From CAVQFD01 sp963724695 (GTDB taxonomy: Bacteria; Acidobacteriota; Vicinamibacteria; Vicinamibacterales; CAVVIG01), in assembly GCA_963724695.1 (NCBI GenBank), contig CAVRVW010000003.1, positions 186,001-250,000 on the forward strand: 64,000 nt of DNA. Reading direction: 5' to 3'. The translations under genes and the position numbers were made by a program. Shown one piece after another: positions 40,100 to 49,606 of the stretch; the first letter of the stretch is position 1; every line of letters starts with the position of its first letter. The notes under the pieces were generated by a model. It was not told the DNA's origin, did not search any database, and saw only the letters and a program-made list of their open reading frames with translations.

Positions 40100-42874
40100 A
40101 TGCCCCTGTCCGCCGGCACACGCCTCGGCCCGTACCGAGATCCTGTCTCCGCTCGGCGCCGGCGGCATGGGCGAAGTCTACCGCGCGCGCGACACGAAGC
40201 TGGATCGCGCCGTCGCGATCAAGGTCCTGCCCGAGGCGTTCGCCGCCGACACGGAGCGGATCGCGCGGTTTCAGCGCGAGGCCAGGACCCTGGCCTCGCT
40301 GAACCATCCGAACATCGCGCACATCCACGGTCTCGAAGAATCCAACCCTTCCGCAGGCTCAGGGCAGGCGGCCGTCCGCGCGCTCGTGATGGAGCTCGTC
40401 GAGGGCGAGGACCTCGCCCACCGCATCGCGCGCGGGGCGATCCCGGTCGCCGAGGCGCTGCCCATCGCGAAGCAGATGGCTGACGCGCTGGAAGCGGCCC
40501 ACGAGCAAGGCATCATCCACCGCGACTTGAAGCCGGCGAACATTCAGGGTGCGACCGGGACGGTACGGTGAAGGTGCTGGACTTCGGCCTGGCGAAGGCG
40601 GTGGATCGGCTGACAGGCGCTGCGATCACGCGGCACGCTGTCTCTCGAGTCCCCAACGATCACCACCCCCGCGATGACCGAGGCCGGGATGATCCTTGGC
40701 ACCGCCGCCTACATGAGCCCGGAGCAGGCGCGCGGCAAGCCGGCGGACAAGCGCGCCGACATCTGGGCGTTCGGGTGCGTGCTCTACGAGATGCTCACGG
40801 GGCAAAGGGCGTTCGAGGGGAAGGTGTTTCGGAAACGCTGGCGCGCGTCATCGAACGCGAGCCGGACTGGGCCAGGCTACCGGCTACGCTGTCGCCCGCG
40901 CTGCAGACATACATCCGACGCTGCCTGCAGAAAGATCCCAGACAGCGGGTGCAGGCCATTGGCGACGTCCGGCTGGCGCTGGAGGGCGCGTTCGAGACAT
41001 CTATTGGGCCGACGGCCGCGCCATCGGTTGTCTCGGATTGGCGCCGCATCGCACTTGTCGGCGTGGCGGCGATCATCGCGAGCAGCGCGATCGTCGGCAC
41101 GCTGGTGTGGGTCGCCATGCGCCCGGCGCCGCCTCGTGTCTCGAGCCTGCAGCTCACGCCAGCGGGTGCCGCCGCGCTGACCATCAATTGGAACGAGCGC
41201 GACCTGGCAATCACGCCCGACGGTTCCCGCCTCATTTACGTCGGCAACCAAGGCACGCAGATCTTCGTCCGTGCGCTCGACGCCCTCGCGCCGGTGGCGG
41301 TGTTCACCGGAATCGTGTCCGGGTTGTTCGTTTCCCCCGATGGACAGTGGATCGGCTTCCGTGACGGCCTCGGCGTGTTGAAGAAGGTCGCGGTGGCCGG
41401 CGGGCCCGCAGTCACCCTGGCGACGATCGACACCGCTGGTTTCAGCGGGGCGACGTGGGGACCGGATGACACGATCATCGTCGCCACCAATAGTGTGGAC
41501 ACCGGTCTGCAGCGGGTCTCCGCGTCAGGCGGGCCGCCGATGGTGTTGACGCGGCCCGACCGTGCGCAGGGCGAAGCCGATCACTTCTGGCCCGAGATGC
41601 TGCCCGGCGGGGGGGCCGTCTTGTTCACGATCACGTCGCTGACGGGCCGCCTCGATGCCGCACAAGTGGCGGTCCTGGATCTCCAGACCGGAGCGCGCCG
41701 GATTCTCGTGCGCGGCGGCAGTCACGCCCATTACGTGTCGAGCGGCCATCTCGTCTACGCGGCGGCCGGCACGCTGCGTGCAGTGCCGTTCGACCTGGAA
41801 GGTCTCGAAACGCGAGGGACGCCTGTGACCGTCGTCCCCGACGTGGTCACGACAATCAAAGGCGGCTTGAACGCCGTCGTGGCGGGCGATGGCACGCTGG
41901 CCTATGTGTTGGGGACGGTCGAGGGAACGCCGCGCACGCTCGTGTGGGTAGACCGCCAGGAACACGAGACGTCGATTCCGGCACCGCCGCGCCCGTATCT
42001 CCTTCCCGCGCTGTCACCTGATGGCACGCGCGTCGCGGTGTTCGCCAACGATCAGGAGCGCGACGTCTGGCTCTGGGATCTTAGCCGCACGACGCTCACA
42101 CGTCTCACATCCGCGCCTGGTGTTGATGTTGTCCAAGTGTGGACGCCCGACAGCCGCCGGCTGATCTTCACGTCGGAACGCGCGGGGGTGCGGAATCTGT
42201 TCTGGCAGGCGGCGGACGGCGCTGGCGCGGCCGAACGGCTGACCGAGAGTCCCGACACCCAGTACCCGACGGGGGTGTCACCCGATGGCCGTTGGCTGAT
42301 CTTCAGTGATGAGTCGCCGACAACGGCCAACGACGTGATGGCGATCGAATTGAACGCGACCCGCCCTTCGACAGGCTCAGGGCGTGGTGAGCCTGTCGAA
42401 CCACGTCGCGTGACGCCGCTCGTGCAGTCCCCGTTCACCGAGCAGAACGGGACCGTCTCGCCCGCCGGCCGCTGGCTCGCCTACGAGGCGAACGACTCGG
42501 GCCGGTTCGAAATCTATGTGCGGCCGTTCCCCGAGGTGAACACCGGTCGCTGGCAGGTGTCCACCACCGGTGGGACCCGGCCAATCTGGGCGCGGGGAGG
42601 GCAGGAACTCGTCTATGTCTCTCCGACGGGTGCCCTCATGGGGGTGGGGGTGGCGCCCGACCTGTCGTGGACGGCCACGACGCCGACGCAGGTTGTGAAG
42701 GAGGGGTACTACACGAATCTGAACTGGTGGGGCCGGTCATACGACATTTCACCGGACGGCCAGCGGTTCCTGATGATCAAGGAGGGCGGCATCGATGGGA
42801 CCGCTGCGCCCGGGAGCATCATCGTCGTGCAGCACTGGGTCGAGGAGCTGAAGCGGCTCGTGCCCACAAAATAG
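40100..42874 (+). CDS. Serine/threonine protein kinase with C-terminal TolB/WD40-like beta-propeller (frameshifts in kinase part)
   Basis: Membrane protein of about 920 residues. The kinase domain shows LGAGGMGEVYRARDTKLDRA (glycine loop), VAIKVLPEAF, the catalytic loop HRDLKPANI, KVLDFGLAKA and GTAAYMSPEQARGK. A single membrane segment (RIALVGVAAIIASSAIVGTL, about residues 310-330) leads to a periplasmic propeller with repeated SPDGxW motifs. Four or five one-base insertions lie between 40135 and 40830; the rest is clean. Two REP-like sequences are embedded in frame: SNPSAGSGQA at 40346 and RPSTGSGRGEPVEP at 42364. It probably senses outside signals through the propeller. Confidence 0.88.
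42367..42400. repeat. REP-like palindrome inside the kinase coding sequence
   Basis: Arms TTCGACAGGCTCA (42367-42379) and TGAGCCTGTCGAA (42388-42400) are perfect 13-bp complements with an 8-bp loop. It is translated in frame as STGSGRGEPVE between a propeller strand (DVMAIELNATRP) and RRVTPLVQSPF. Confidence 0.9.
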
Positions 42875-42891
42875 CGCGGCGCTCGCGCGCA

Positions 42892-42939
42892 ACGAATTCC
42901 TCATTCCCAATTCCTAATTCCTAATTTCTCGAGCGCCGC
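42892..42939. repeat. 48-bp direct repeat flanking the kinase gene, right copy
   Basis: Same sequence as 40034-40081 with four differences. It lies 17 bp past the kinase stop. On the minus strand it encodes the last residues (AREIRN) and stop of the HupE-like protein. Confidence 0.85.
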
Positions 42940-44299
42940 CTTCCCGCCTCCTCAACAGCACTCCGAACAGCAGCCACGCGACGCCGCTGAGCGCGACGAT
43001 GAGGATGGCCCACCGCAGCATCAGGGCAAAAAACGCAGCGTCCATCGCGGGCCACTCGAACTGGTAGAGGCGGAGCGCCGTCCCGCGCTCGATCATCCAA
43101 TCCCAGGCCGTATTCGTCACAAGCGCCGAGATGATGATCGCGCCGATGCGCTCGGGCACGACGAATCGGAACAAAAGGCCGAGCAGCGGCACGACGATCG
43201 CCAGGACGAGCAGCTGACCGAGCTCGACGCCGACGTTGAAGGCGAGGAGCGATGTGAGCACGTGGGCGCCCGCCAGCTGCAGCTCCTCGCGAAGCGCGAA
43301 CGAGAAGCCGAAGCCGTGAATGAGCCCGAATCCAAACGTCACGATCCAGCGCCGGCGCACGCGCGCCGCGTTCACGTCACCCGTCGCTGACGGCGCCCCA
43401 GCCGACGATGTCGCCGACGCCACGATGTTCTCGAGGGCCATGTAGACGATCGAGAGCGCGATGAGCGTTTCGACAAACGGCGGGAACCACAGGCCGGACG
43501 GCGCCATGTCGTACGCCGAGGCGATGAGCGTGATCGAATGGGCCACCGTGAAGGCCGTGACGATCGGGACCAGCGCACGGAACTGACGGAACGGGATCAC
43601 CAGGCAGAGCAGGAAGAGCAGGTGATCGATGCCGTCCAGGATGTGGAAGAAGCCCTGTTCGACAAAGAGCCGCGAGGCCTGCAGCCAGCTCGGATCGATG
43701 TGGACGATGCCCGGATCGTCGTGCAGCGCCAGCGCGCGCTCGGCGCCGCCGGGCGGCAGGAATCTGAGCACCGTCAGGACCGAGAGGCCGAGCTGCCTGA
43801 AGTTCGGGTGGATCGCGAACTTCGACTGGTCCGACTGGATCGGGTACTCGAAGGCCACGTCGAGCAGGCCCTGCGTGGACATCAGGCCGGTCTCGTCCGG
43901 GAGTCGAGGCCCGGTGATGTGCGCGTAGGCGGCATCGAACGACTCGAACGACAGATCGGACGGGAGCGAGATGGTCGCCGCTGACAGGCGCGGGGCCGCG
44001 AGCACGGCGCCGTTCTCGTACACCAGCAGCTGATCGGCGATCCCCTGCGTGGCGGCCTCGGCCAGCGTCCCGCTGAGCTCCGGGCTCGCGAAGTCCAGCA
44101 TGCCGTCCTGACGCTGCGGCCAGGGGATGTCGTTGATAGAGGCCATCGGCACGCGAACCAGCACCCGGAGCACTGGTCCGTCGGGCTTGATGAACATCTG
44201 AATACGGACGTCGGCGGGCACCTCGTGGGCCTGCGGCGCGGGCGCCAGCGAGGCCACGACGACGAGGCCGACGAGCAGGGACAGGAGGCGACGTTTCAT
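42914..44299 (-). CDS. HupE/UreJ-family membrane protein with large N-terminal exported domain
   Basis: The 461-residue product has a signal peptide (MKRRLLSLLVGLVVVASLAP), an exported beta-rich domain (about 25-215) and then seven or eight membrane segments. These carry the HupE-type motifs FFHILDGIDHLLFLLCLVIP, AFTVAHSITLIA and TFGFGLIHGFGFSF, whose conserved His residues in membrane segments are thought to bind metal. Related proteins are linked to nickel or cobalt uptake, but this two-part form is common in genomes without urease or hydrogenase nearby. The start is divergent from the NHL protein gene. Its last codons come from a 48-bp repeat. Confidence 0.85.
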   Translation of the reverse strand: MKRRLLSLLVGLVVVASLAPAPQAHEVPADVRIQMFIKPDGPVLRVLVRVPMASINDIPWPQRQDGMLDFASPELSGTLAEAATQGIADQLLVYENGAVLAAPRLSAATISLPSDLSFESFDAAYAHITGPRLPDETGLMSTQGLLDVAFEYPIQSDQSKFAIHPNFRQLGLSVLTVLRFLPPGGAERALALHDDPGIVHIDPSWLQASRLFVEQGFFHILDGIDHLLFLLCLVIPFRQFRALVPIVTAFTVAHSITLIASAYDMAPSGLWFPPFVETLIALSIVYMALENIVASATSSAGAPSATGDVNAARVRRRWIVTFGFGLIHGFGFSFALREELQLAGAHVLTSLLAFNVGVELGQLLVLAIVVPLLGLLFRFVVPERIGAIIISALVTNTAWDWMIERGTALRLYQFEWPAMDAAFFALMLRWAILIVALSGVAWLLFGVLLRRREGGAREIRN

Positions 44300-44355
44300 G
44301 GGAGTAAAGCCCAAGAGCGTAACGGGATACGGCCTTCATCGGCAAGTGCGACTAT

Positions 44356-44386
44356 TTGTCGCAGATCGGGATTTCCCGTGTATACT
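44356..44386 (+). promoter_or_regulatory. Possible sigma-70-type promoter for NHL protein genes
   Basis: TTGTCG (44356-44361) and TATACT (44381-44386) lie 62 bp before the ATG at 44448. The spacer is 19 bp, longer than the preferred 17, so support is modest. Confidence 0.35.
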
Positions 44387-44447
44387 CGGCAGTCGCAAAC
44401 GGGTCGAGGTCCCGCGTCCGGCGCTGCCGGCGAGGAGGAGAGGCGAA

Positions 44448-45707
44448 ATGAGCAGTAGGCGTTTGGTTTGTGGCGGTGCGACGATGCTCGCACTTGCCGT
44501 TGCTGCGGGCGCTGGCTTCATCTTTCAGGAATCGGCTTCCGCTCAGGGTGCGGTGCCGGCTTACCGCGTCAACGCGCTTTGGCCGCAGCCGTTCCCTGAC
44601 GAGTGGGTGCTGGGCTCGGTCCTCGGTGTGACCACCGACGCTCAGAACAACGTGTGGGTCGTGCACCGCGGCCACGAGTCGCTCGAAGCCAACGAGCGGG
44701 GCATGGCGCAGACGCCGCCGTCCTCGAGCGTGTGCTGCTTCGCGGCTCCGTTTGTGCTCAGATTCGACCCGGCCGGCAAGATTACGAACAGCTGGGGCGG
44801 TCCGAGCACGACGTACAGGTGGCCGCAGGCGGCCGGCGGCATCGTCGTCGACGCGAAGGGCAACGTCTGGATTTCCGGCGGCGGCCTCGAGCCGGCGCCC
44901 GAAGGCGGCCGTGGCCGTGGCGGCGCCCCGCCGGCGGCGGCGCCCGCCGGTCGTGGTGGTGCGCCAGCGGCTCCTCCGCCGCCTCCCGTTCCCGACGCGC
45001 ACGTCCTCAAGTTCAACAGCGACGGCAGGCACCTGCTGACGATCGGCACGCCTGGCAAGATGGACGGCCCCGACAGCCAGACGACGCTGAACCGCCCGAC
45101 GGGCATGGCGTACGACTCGGCGGCCAACGAGATCTTCATCGCTGACACCGGCAACCGCCGCATCGCCGTCTTCGATGCCGACACCGGCGCCTACAAGCGC
45201 CACTGGTTCGCGTACGGCGAGAAGGCGGCCGGCGCCGCGCCCGGTCCCTACAACCCGAGCGAGCCGGCGGCCAAGTCGTTCCGCGACGCCACGTGCGTCG
45301 AGATCGCGCGCGACGGCATGGTCTACGTCTGCGACAAGAGCAGCAACCGCATCCAGGTGTTCGACAAGAGCGGCAAGTTCATCAAGGAAGCGATCGTCTC
45401 GAAGACCACGATGGGCGGCATCGTCGCGGGCAGCTTCGGCGTGCTCAACGCCGCGGGCGCCGTGTGGGATGTCGCGCTCTCGAACGACCCGCAGCAGCGA
45501 TTCCTGTACGTCGCCAACGGCCAGGACAAGAAGATCCTGATCCTGCAGCGCGACACGCTGGCGCAGGTCGGAAGCTTCGGCGCCGGCGGCCGGTATCCGG
45601 GATTGTTCCTGGCAGTCGGAAGCGTGGCCGTGGACGCGCAGGGGAATCTCTACACCGGCGAAGCGCACCACGGCAAGCGCGTCCAGAAGTTCGTGCAGGG
45701 GCGCTGA
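44448..45707 (+). CDS. Secreted NHL-repeat beta-propeller protein 1
   Basis: The 419-residue product has a signal peptide (MSSRRLVCGGATMLALAVAA) and an NHL six-bladed propeller with blades such as WVLGSVLGVTTDAQNNVWVV, LNRPTGMAYDSAANEIFIAD, TCVEIARDGMVYVCD and VGSVAVDAQGNLYTGE. A Gly/Ala/Pro-rich insert (about 145-180) interrupts the second blade. The ATG at 44448 follows a strong AGGAGGAGAGG site. The fold is shared by peptidyl-hydroxyglycine amidating lyases and by many secreted binding proteins; which applies is open. It is 42 bp upstream of a paralogue. Confidence 0.83.
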   Translation: MSSRRLVCGGATMLALAVAAGAGFIFQESASAQGAVPAYRVNALWPQPFPDEWVLGSVLGVTTDAQNNVWVVHRGHESLEANERGMAQTPPSSSVCCFAAPFVLRFDPAGKITNSWGGPSTTYRWPQAAGGIVVDAKGNVWISGGGLEPAPEGGRGRGGAPPAAAPAGRGGAPAAPPPPPVPDAHVLKFNSDGRHLLTIGTPGKMDGPDSQTTLNRPTGMAYDSAANEIFIADTGNRRIAVFDADTGAYKRHWFAYGEKAAGAAPGPYNPSEPAAKSFRDATCVEIARDGMVYVCDKSSNRIQVFDKSGKFIKEAIVSKTTMGGIVAGSFGVLNAAGAVWDVALSNDPQQRFLYVANGQDKKILILQRDTLAQVGSFGAGGRYPGLFLAVGSVAVDAQGNLYTGEAHHGKRVQKFVQGR

Positions 45708-45749
45708 CACCCCCGAGCGCGAGAGTCTTACGTTCTGAGGAGCAACAAC

Positions 45750-46953
45750 ATGACACGTAAACGGAATGTGCTGATTGGCACGACCTTCGTGGGCATCCTG
45801 GGCGCGCTCGTGTTCGCCCAGGGCCTGATGGAACAGAAAGCCGAAGCGCAGGCGGCCGCCGCCGTCCAGGCGCCGCGTTTCGAAGTGGATCCGACCTTCC
45901 CGAAGCCCCTGCCGAACAACTGGTATCAGGGCCAGTCGATCGGCCTCTGGGTCGATGCCCAGGATCACGTCTGGATCGTCCATCGTCCTGACGTGCTCGA
46001 CGCGCTCGAAGGCGCGAAGGACCAGAAGACCGGCGAGTGCTGCAGCATGGCGCCGCCCATCCTCGAGTTCGACCAGGCCGGCACGCTGCTCCGCCACTGG
46101 GGCGGCGCCGACGGTCCGGGCTACCAGTGGCCCGGTTCGAACCACGGGATCAACGGCGACAACAAGGGCAACGTCTGGATCGGCGGCAACGGCACCGGCA
46201 CCGACGGTCACATCCTGAAGTTCACGACCGACGGGAAGTTCATCGCGCAGCTCGGCATCAAGAAGCAGGGCCTTGGGCCGGACAGCCTGTCGACCGACCG
46301 CTTTTATCTCGTGGCCAAGACGTTCTTCCACGCGCCGACCAACGAGGTCTTCGCGGCTGACGGCTACGGCAACCGCCGCGTCGCGGTCATCGATGCGGAC
46401 TCCGGCAAGATCAAGCGGTTCTGGGGCGCCTACGGCAACAAGCCGGACGACGCCGCGGCGGCCGCGCAGGGCGCGTACGACCCGACCGGCCATCTACCAG
46501 CACTACCGCGGCCCGGTGCACTGCGCCGAGGTCTCGGTCGACGGCCTGGTCTACGTCTGCGACCGGACGAGCAACCGTATCCAGATCTTCAAGGTCGACG
46601 GCACGTACGTCCGCGAGGTGTACACGCAGCGCGACAGCCGCGGCGACGGCTCGACCTGGGACGTGGCGTTCTCCCGCGATCCGCAGCAGCGGTTCCTCTA
46701 CGTGGCCGACGGCCGCAATCAGAAGATCCGGATTTTCGAGCGGTCGACGATGACCGAGCTGACGAGCTTCGGCAAGGGCGGTCATTACCCCGGCGAGTGG
46801 TACTCGCTGCACAACGTGGCCACCGACTCGAAGGGCAATATCTACACGGTCGAGACCTACCAGGGTCGCCGCCTGCAGCGCTTCCTGTACAAGGGCCTTG
46901 CGCCCGTGCGCGGGCGCCAGACCGGCGTGGCCTGGCCGACGACGGGCCAGTAG
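45750..46953 (+). CDS. Secreted NHL-repeat beta-propeller protein 2 (one frameshift)
   Basis: Paralogue of the preceding protein, about 400 residues, with signal peptide MTRKRNVLIGTTFVGILGAL. Blades include IGLWVDAQDHVWIVHRPD, GSNHGINGDNKGNVWIGG, HAPTNEVFAADGYGNRRVAV and CAEVSVDGLVYVCDRTSNRI. An extra G near 46488 shifts the frame (DPTG becomes DPTAIYQHYRGPVHC). His residues at the blade edges (SNHGI, FFHAP, PVHCA, LHNVA) lie where PAL-type lyases bind zinc, but I cannot confirm equivalence. A very strong terminator follows, so both NHL genes form one transcript. Confidence 0.83.
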
Positions 46954-46985
46954 CATCGGGCGGCTCAGATTTCCTGTATCGTTTA

Positions 46986-47029
46986 CACCACGGTGGACGC
47001 GGTTTCCGCGCCACCGTGGTGTTTTTTTT
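46986..47029 (+). terminator. Strong intrinsic terminator after the NHL genes
   Basis: Arms CACCACGGTGG (46986-46996) and CCACCGTGGTG (47011-47021) with an inner CGCGG/CCGCG stem give about 16 pairs with a 3-nt loop, followed by eight T residues (47022-47029). Confidence 0.95.
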
Positions 47030-47063
47030 GGTGCTTATTCCTTCTTAGCGGCAGGTTGGCTTC

Positions 47064-49313
47064 ATGACGGCGAAGGTCGGGTGGTTGGCAGCGGCGCTCG
47101 TGTGCGGCGCCGTGAGCGTGGTCGACGTAAAGGCGCAGACGCAAGGGGCAGAGGCACAACGGAAGCGAACGGTGGCCACGCGCGTGGCGACGATCCCGGT
47201 CGTTGACGGAGCGCTCGACGAGGCGATCTGGCAGGAGGCGACGATCGTCACGGATTTCGTGCAGACCGAGCCGGTGGAGGGGCAGCCGGCTTCGGAGCGC
47301 ACGGAGGTGCGCATCCTCTACGACGACCAGGCCATCTATATCGGCGTCATCTGCTTCGACAGCGAGCCGTCGCGCATCATCACGACCGACTCGAGGCGCG
47401 ACTCGGGCCTGGGCGACATGGACTCGTTCCAGATGATCCTGGATACCTACCACGATCAGCAGAACGGGTTCGTCTTCGGCACCAATGCCGTGGGGACGCA
47501 GTACGACGCGCAGATCCGGAACGAGGGCCAGTCCGGCGGGGGCGGCGGCGCACCGACGCTCGGCCGGACCTCTGGCGGATCGGGCGGCGGCGTCAACGTC
47601 AACTGGGACGGCTCCTGGGACGTGAAGGCCCTGATCACGGACACGGGGTGGACGGCGGAGTTCGTCATCCCGCTCCGGACGCTTCGCTACGGCCCGCCGC
47701 CGCAGGTGTGGGGGCTCAACTTCACCCGCAACATCCAGCGGAAGCGCGAGACGGTCTACTGGTCGCCGGTGTCGCGGATTTACAACCTCACGCGCCTGTC
47801 GTCCGCCGGCGAGCTGCGCGAACTGAGCGTGGCCACGCCCCGCAACCTGAAGATCATGCCCTACGCGCTGGGATCGGCGAACCGGAGCTTCTCCGCGGCC
47901 AGCGACACCAGCTACGGGAACGACTTCGGCGTCGACGCCAAGTTCGGCGTGACGACGAGCCTCAACCTGGACCTCACATACAACACCGACTTTGCGCAGG
48001 TCGAAGTCGACGAACAGCAGATCAACCTCACGCGGTTCAACGTGCTGTTCCCGGAAAAGCGGCCGTTCTTCCTCGAGAACCGCGGCCTCTTCGCCGTCGG
48101 CAAGAACGGCGAAGTGGATCTGTTCTTCAGCCGCGCCATCGGCATCGACGAGAGCGGCGAGCTGGTGCCGATCAAGGGCGGCGGGCGGCTCACCGGCAAG
48201 GCGAGCGGCATCAACATCGGACTGCTCAACATGCAGACAGACTCGCTGCTGACCGGCGAGACGCTCGTGACGGCGCCGAACAATTTCTCCGCCGTGCGGA
48301 TCAGCAAGGACCTGCGCAACCGCACGACCGTCGGCGGCATCTTCGTCAACCGATCGGCGACCGGCGATCTGGCGGGCGACGGCAACTGGAACAGGACGTG
48401 GGGGCTGGACGGGCGGCTCGGCATCGGCGAGGAGATCACCTTCCAGGGCTTCGCAGCGCGGACGGAAACGCCAGGCGCCCTCCAGTCCGAGCATGCGTTC
48501 AGCGGCGGCGGCGAGTATCGCACGCGTCTCTTCAGGACCGACTTCAACTACACGGAAGTGGCCGAGGATTTCAACCCTGAGGTCGGATTCCTCGAGCGAT
48601 CGACGGAGTACCGCCAGGTGTCGACGGGCTACCACTACAACCTGAGGACGCAGGGTCTGACGGGTCTGGGTTTTCGCGAGCTGCGACCGCACGCGACCTA
48701 CGAGAGCTTCTGGGACTTCGACGGGTTCCAGGAAACAGGCACCGTGCACATGGACGTGCACATGGACTGGGAGAACGGCAATTTCTTCAGCCCGGCGGTC
48801 AACCGGCAGTACGAAGGCCTGGTCGAGCCGTTCGAGGTCTACCCGGGCGTCGTCGTGCCTCCAGGACAGTACGCTGGGTTCCACACCGCGTTTGCCGGGA
48901 ACACCGATCGGCGAAAGGCTTTCTCCTTTTCCGGCAACTGGAACTACGGAGAGTTTCTCTCCGGCAACCAGAACGTGATCGTGCCGGCGCTGACCTACCG
49001 GATCGGAGGAACGTTCAGCACTTCGTTGCGGTGGCAGCGCAGCGACATCGACCTGCCGCAGGGCGCGTTCGTGACCAACCTGGGGACGTTCCGGGCGACG
49101 TACAACTTCAACACGCTGGTGAACGTCCAGGGTCTCGTGCAGTACAACGATCGGACCGACCGCTGGTCCACCAACATCCGGTTCAACTGGCAGCAGACGG
49201 CGGCCACCGGGCTCTACGTCGTCTACAACGACACGGAAACGCTGAACGGCCTCGGCCCCGTCAACCGGGCATTCATCGTGAAGTACTCGCACATGTTTGA
49301 TGTGCTCCAGTAG
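47064..49313 (+). CDS. CBM9-like / DUF5916 outer-membrane protein
   Basis: The 749-residue product has a signal peptide (MTAKVGWLAAALVCGAVSVV) and an N-terminal carbohydrate-binding family 9-like domain (about 35-215; IPVVDGALDEAIWQEA, VRILYDDQAIYIGVICFD, WTAEFVIPLRTLRY). A DUF5916 beta-barrel region follows with the hallmark FPEKRPFFLENRGLFAVG and ends FIVKYSHMFDVLQ. The family is common in Acidobacteriota and Bacteroidota and has no defined function; binding of sugars at the surface is inferred from the first domain. A terminator isolates it from the NHL genes. Confidence 0.87.
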   Translation: MTAKVGWLAAALVCGAVSVVDVKAQTQGAEAQRKRTVATRVATIPVVDGALDEAIWQEATIVTDFVQTEPVEGQPASERTEVRILYDDQAIYIGVICFDSEPSRIITTDSRRDSGLGDMDSFQMILDTYHDQQNGFVFGTNAVGTQYDAQIRNEGQSGGGGGAPTLGRTSGGSGGGVNVNWDGSWDVKALITDTGWTAEFVIPLRTLRYGPPPQVWGLNFTRNIQRKRETVYWSPVSRIYNLTRLSSAGELRELSVATPRNLKIMPYALGSANRSFSAASDTSYGNDFGVDAKFGVTTSLNLDLTYNTDFAQVEVDEQQINLTRFNVLFPEKRPFFLENRGLFAVGKNGEVDLFFSRAIGIDESGELVPIKGGGRLTGKASGINIGLLNMQTDSLLTGETLVTAPNNFSAVRISKDLRNRTTVGGIFVNRSATGDLAGDGNWNRTWGLDGRLGIGEEITFQGFAARTETPGALQSEHAFSGGGEYRTRLFRTDFNYTEVAEDFNPEVGFLERSTEYRQVSTGYHYNLRTQGLTGLGFRELRPHATYESFWDFDGFQETGTVHMDVHMDWENGNFFSPAVNRQYEGLVEPFEVYPGVVVPPGQYAGFHTAFAGNTDRRKAFSFSGNWNYGEFLSGNQNVIVPALTYRIGGTFSTSLRWQRSDIDLPQGAFVTNLGTFRATYNFNTLVNVQGLVQYNDRTDRWSTNIRFNWQQTAATGLYVVYNDTETLNGLGPVNRAFIVKYSHMFDVLQ

Positions 49314-49318
49314 TCAAG

Positions 49319-49470
49319 CACACGAAGAAGGCGGGCCACGAAGACACGAAGGCACGAAGAAACTCGTACCCTCAAAGAGCACGGCGACGACGGCAGGCCA
49401 CGAAAACACGAAAACACGAAAGAGTCCTTAAGCCTTAAGCCGTGAGCCCTAAGCCCGTCACTGAGCGCGT
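49319..49470. repeat. ACACGAAGGC and CTTAAGCC word arrays
   Basis: Two blocks of ACGAAGACACGAAGGC-type words (49319-49350 and 49401-49424) are followed by CTTAAGCCTTAAGCCGTGAG words (49428-49460). The stretch 49471-49606 holds no recognised gene or promoter. Confidence 0.65.
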
Positions 49471-49606
49471 CTTCCCCCGGTCCGAGTAAGGGCCTCTCTC
49501 GGCGAGACTTCCTGGTGCGCGGACGGTAGGACTGCCAGGTTTCCTGAGCAATTCGTGCGGTCATGACATTTGTCGCCGTGGCCGTGCGGTTGCTGTTGAG
49601 CCGGCG

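Noticed and set aside
42914..44299. Calling the HupE-like gene a nickel transporter of a urease or hydrogenase cluster.
   Set aside because: No urease or hydrogenase genes are in the window and the large exported N-domain differs from classical HupE/UreJ.
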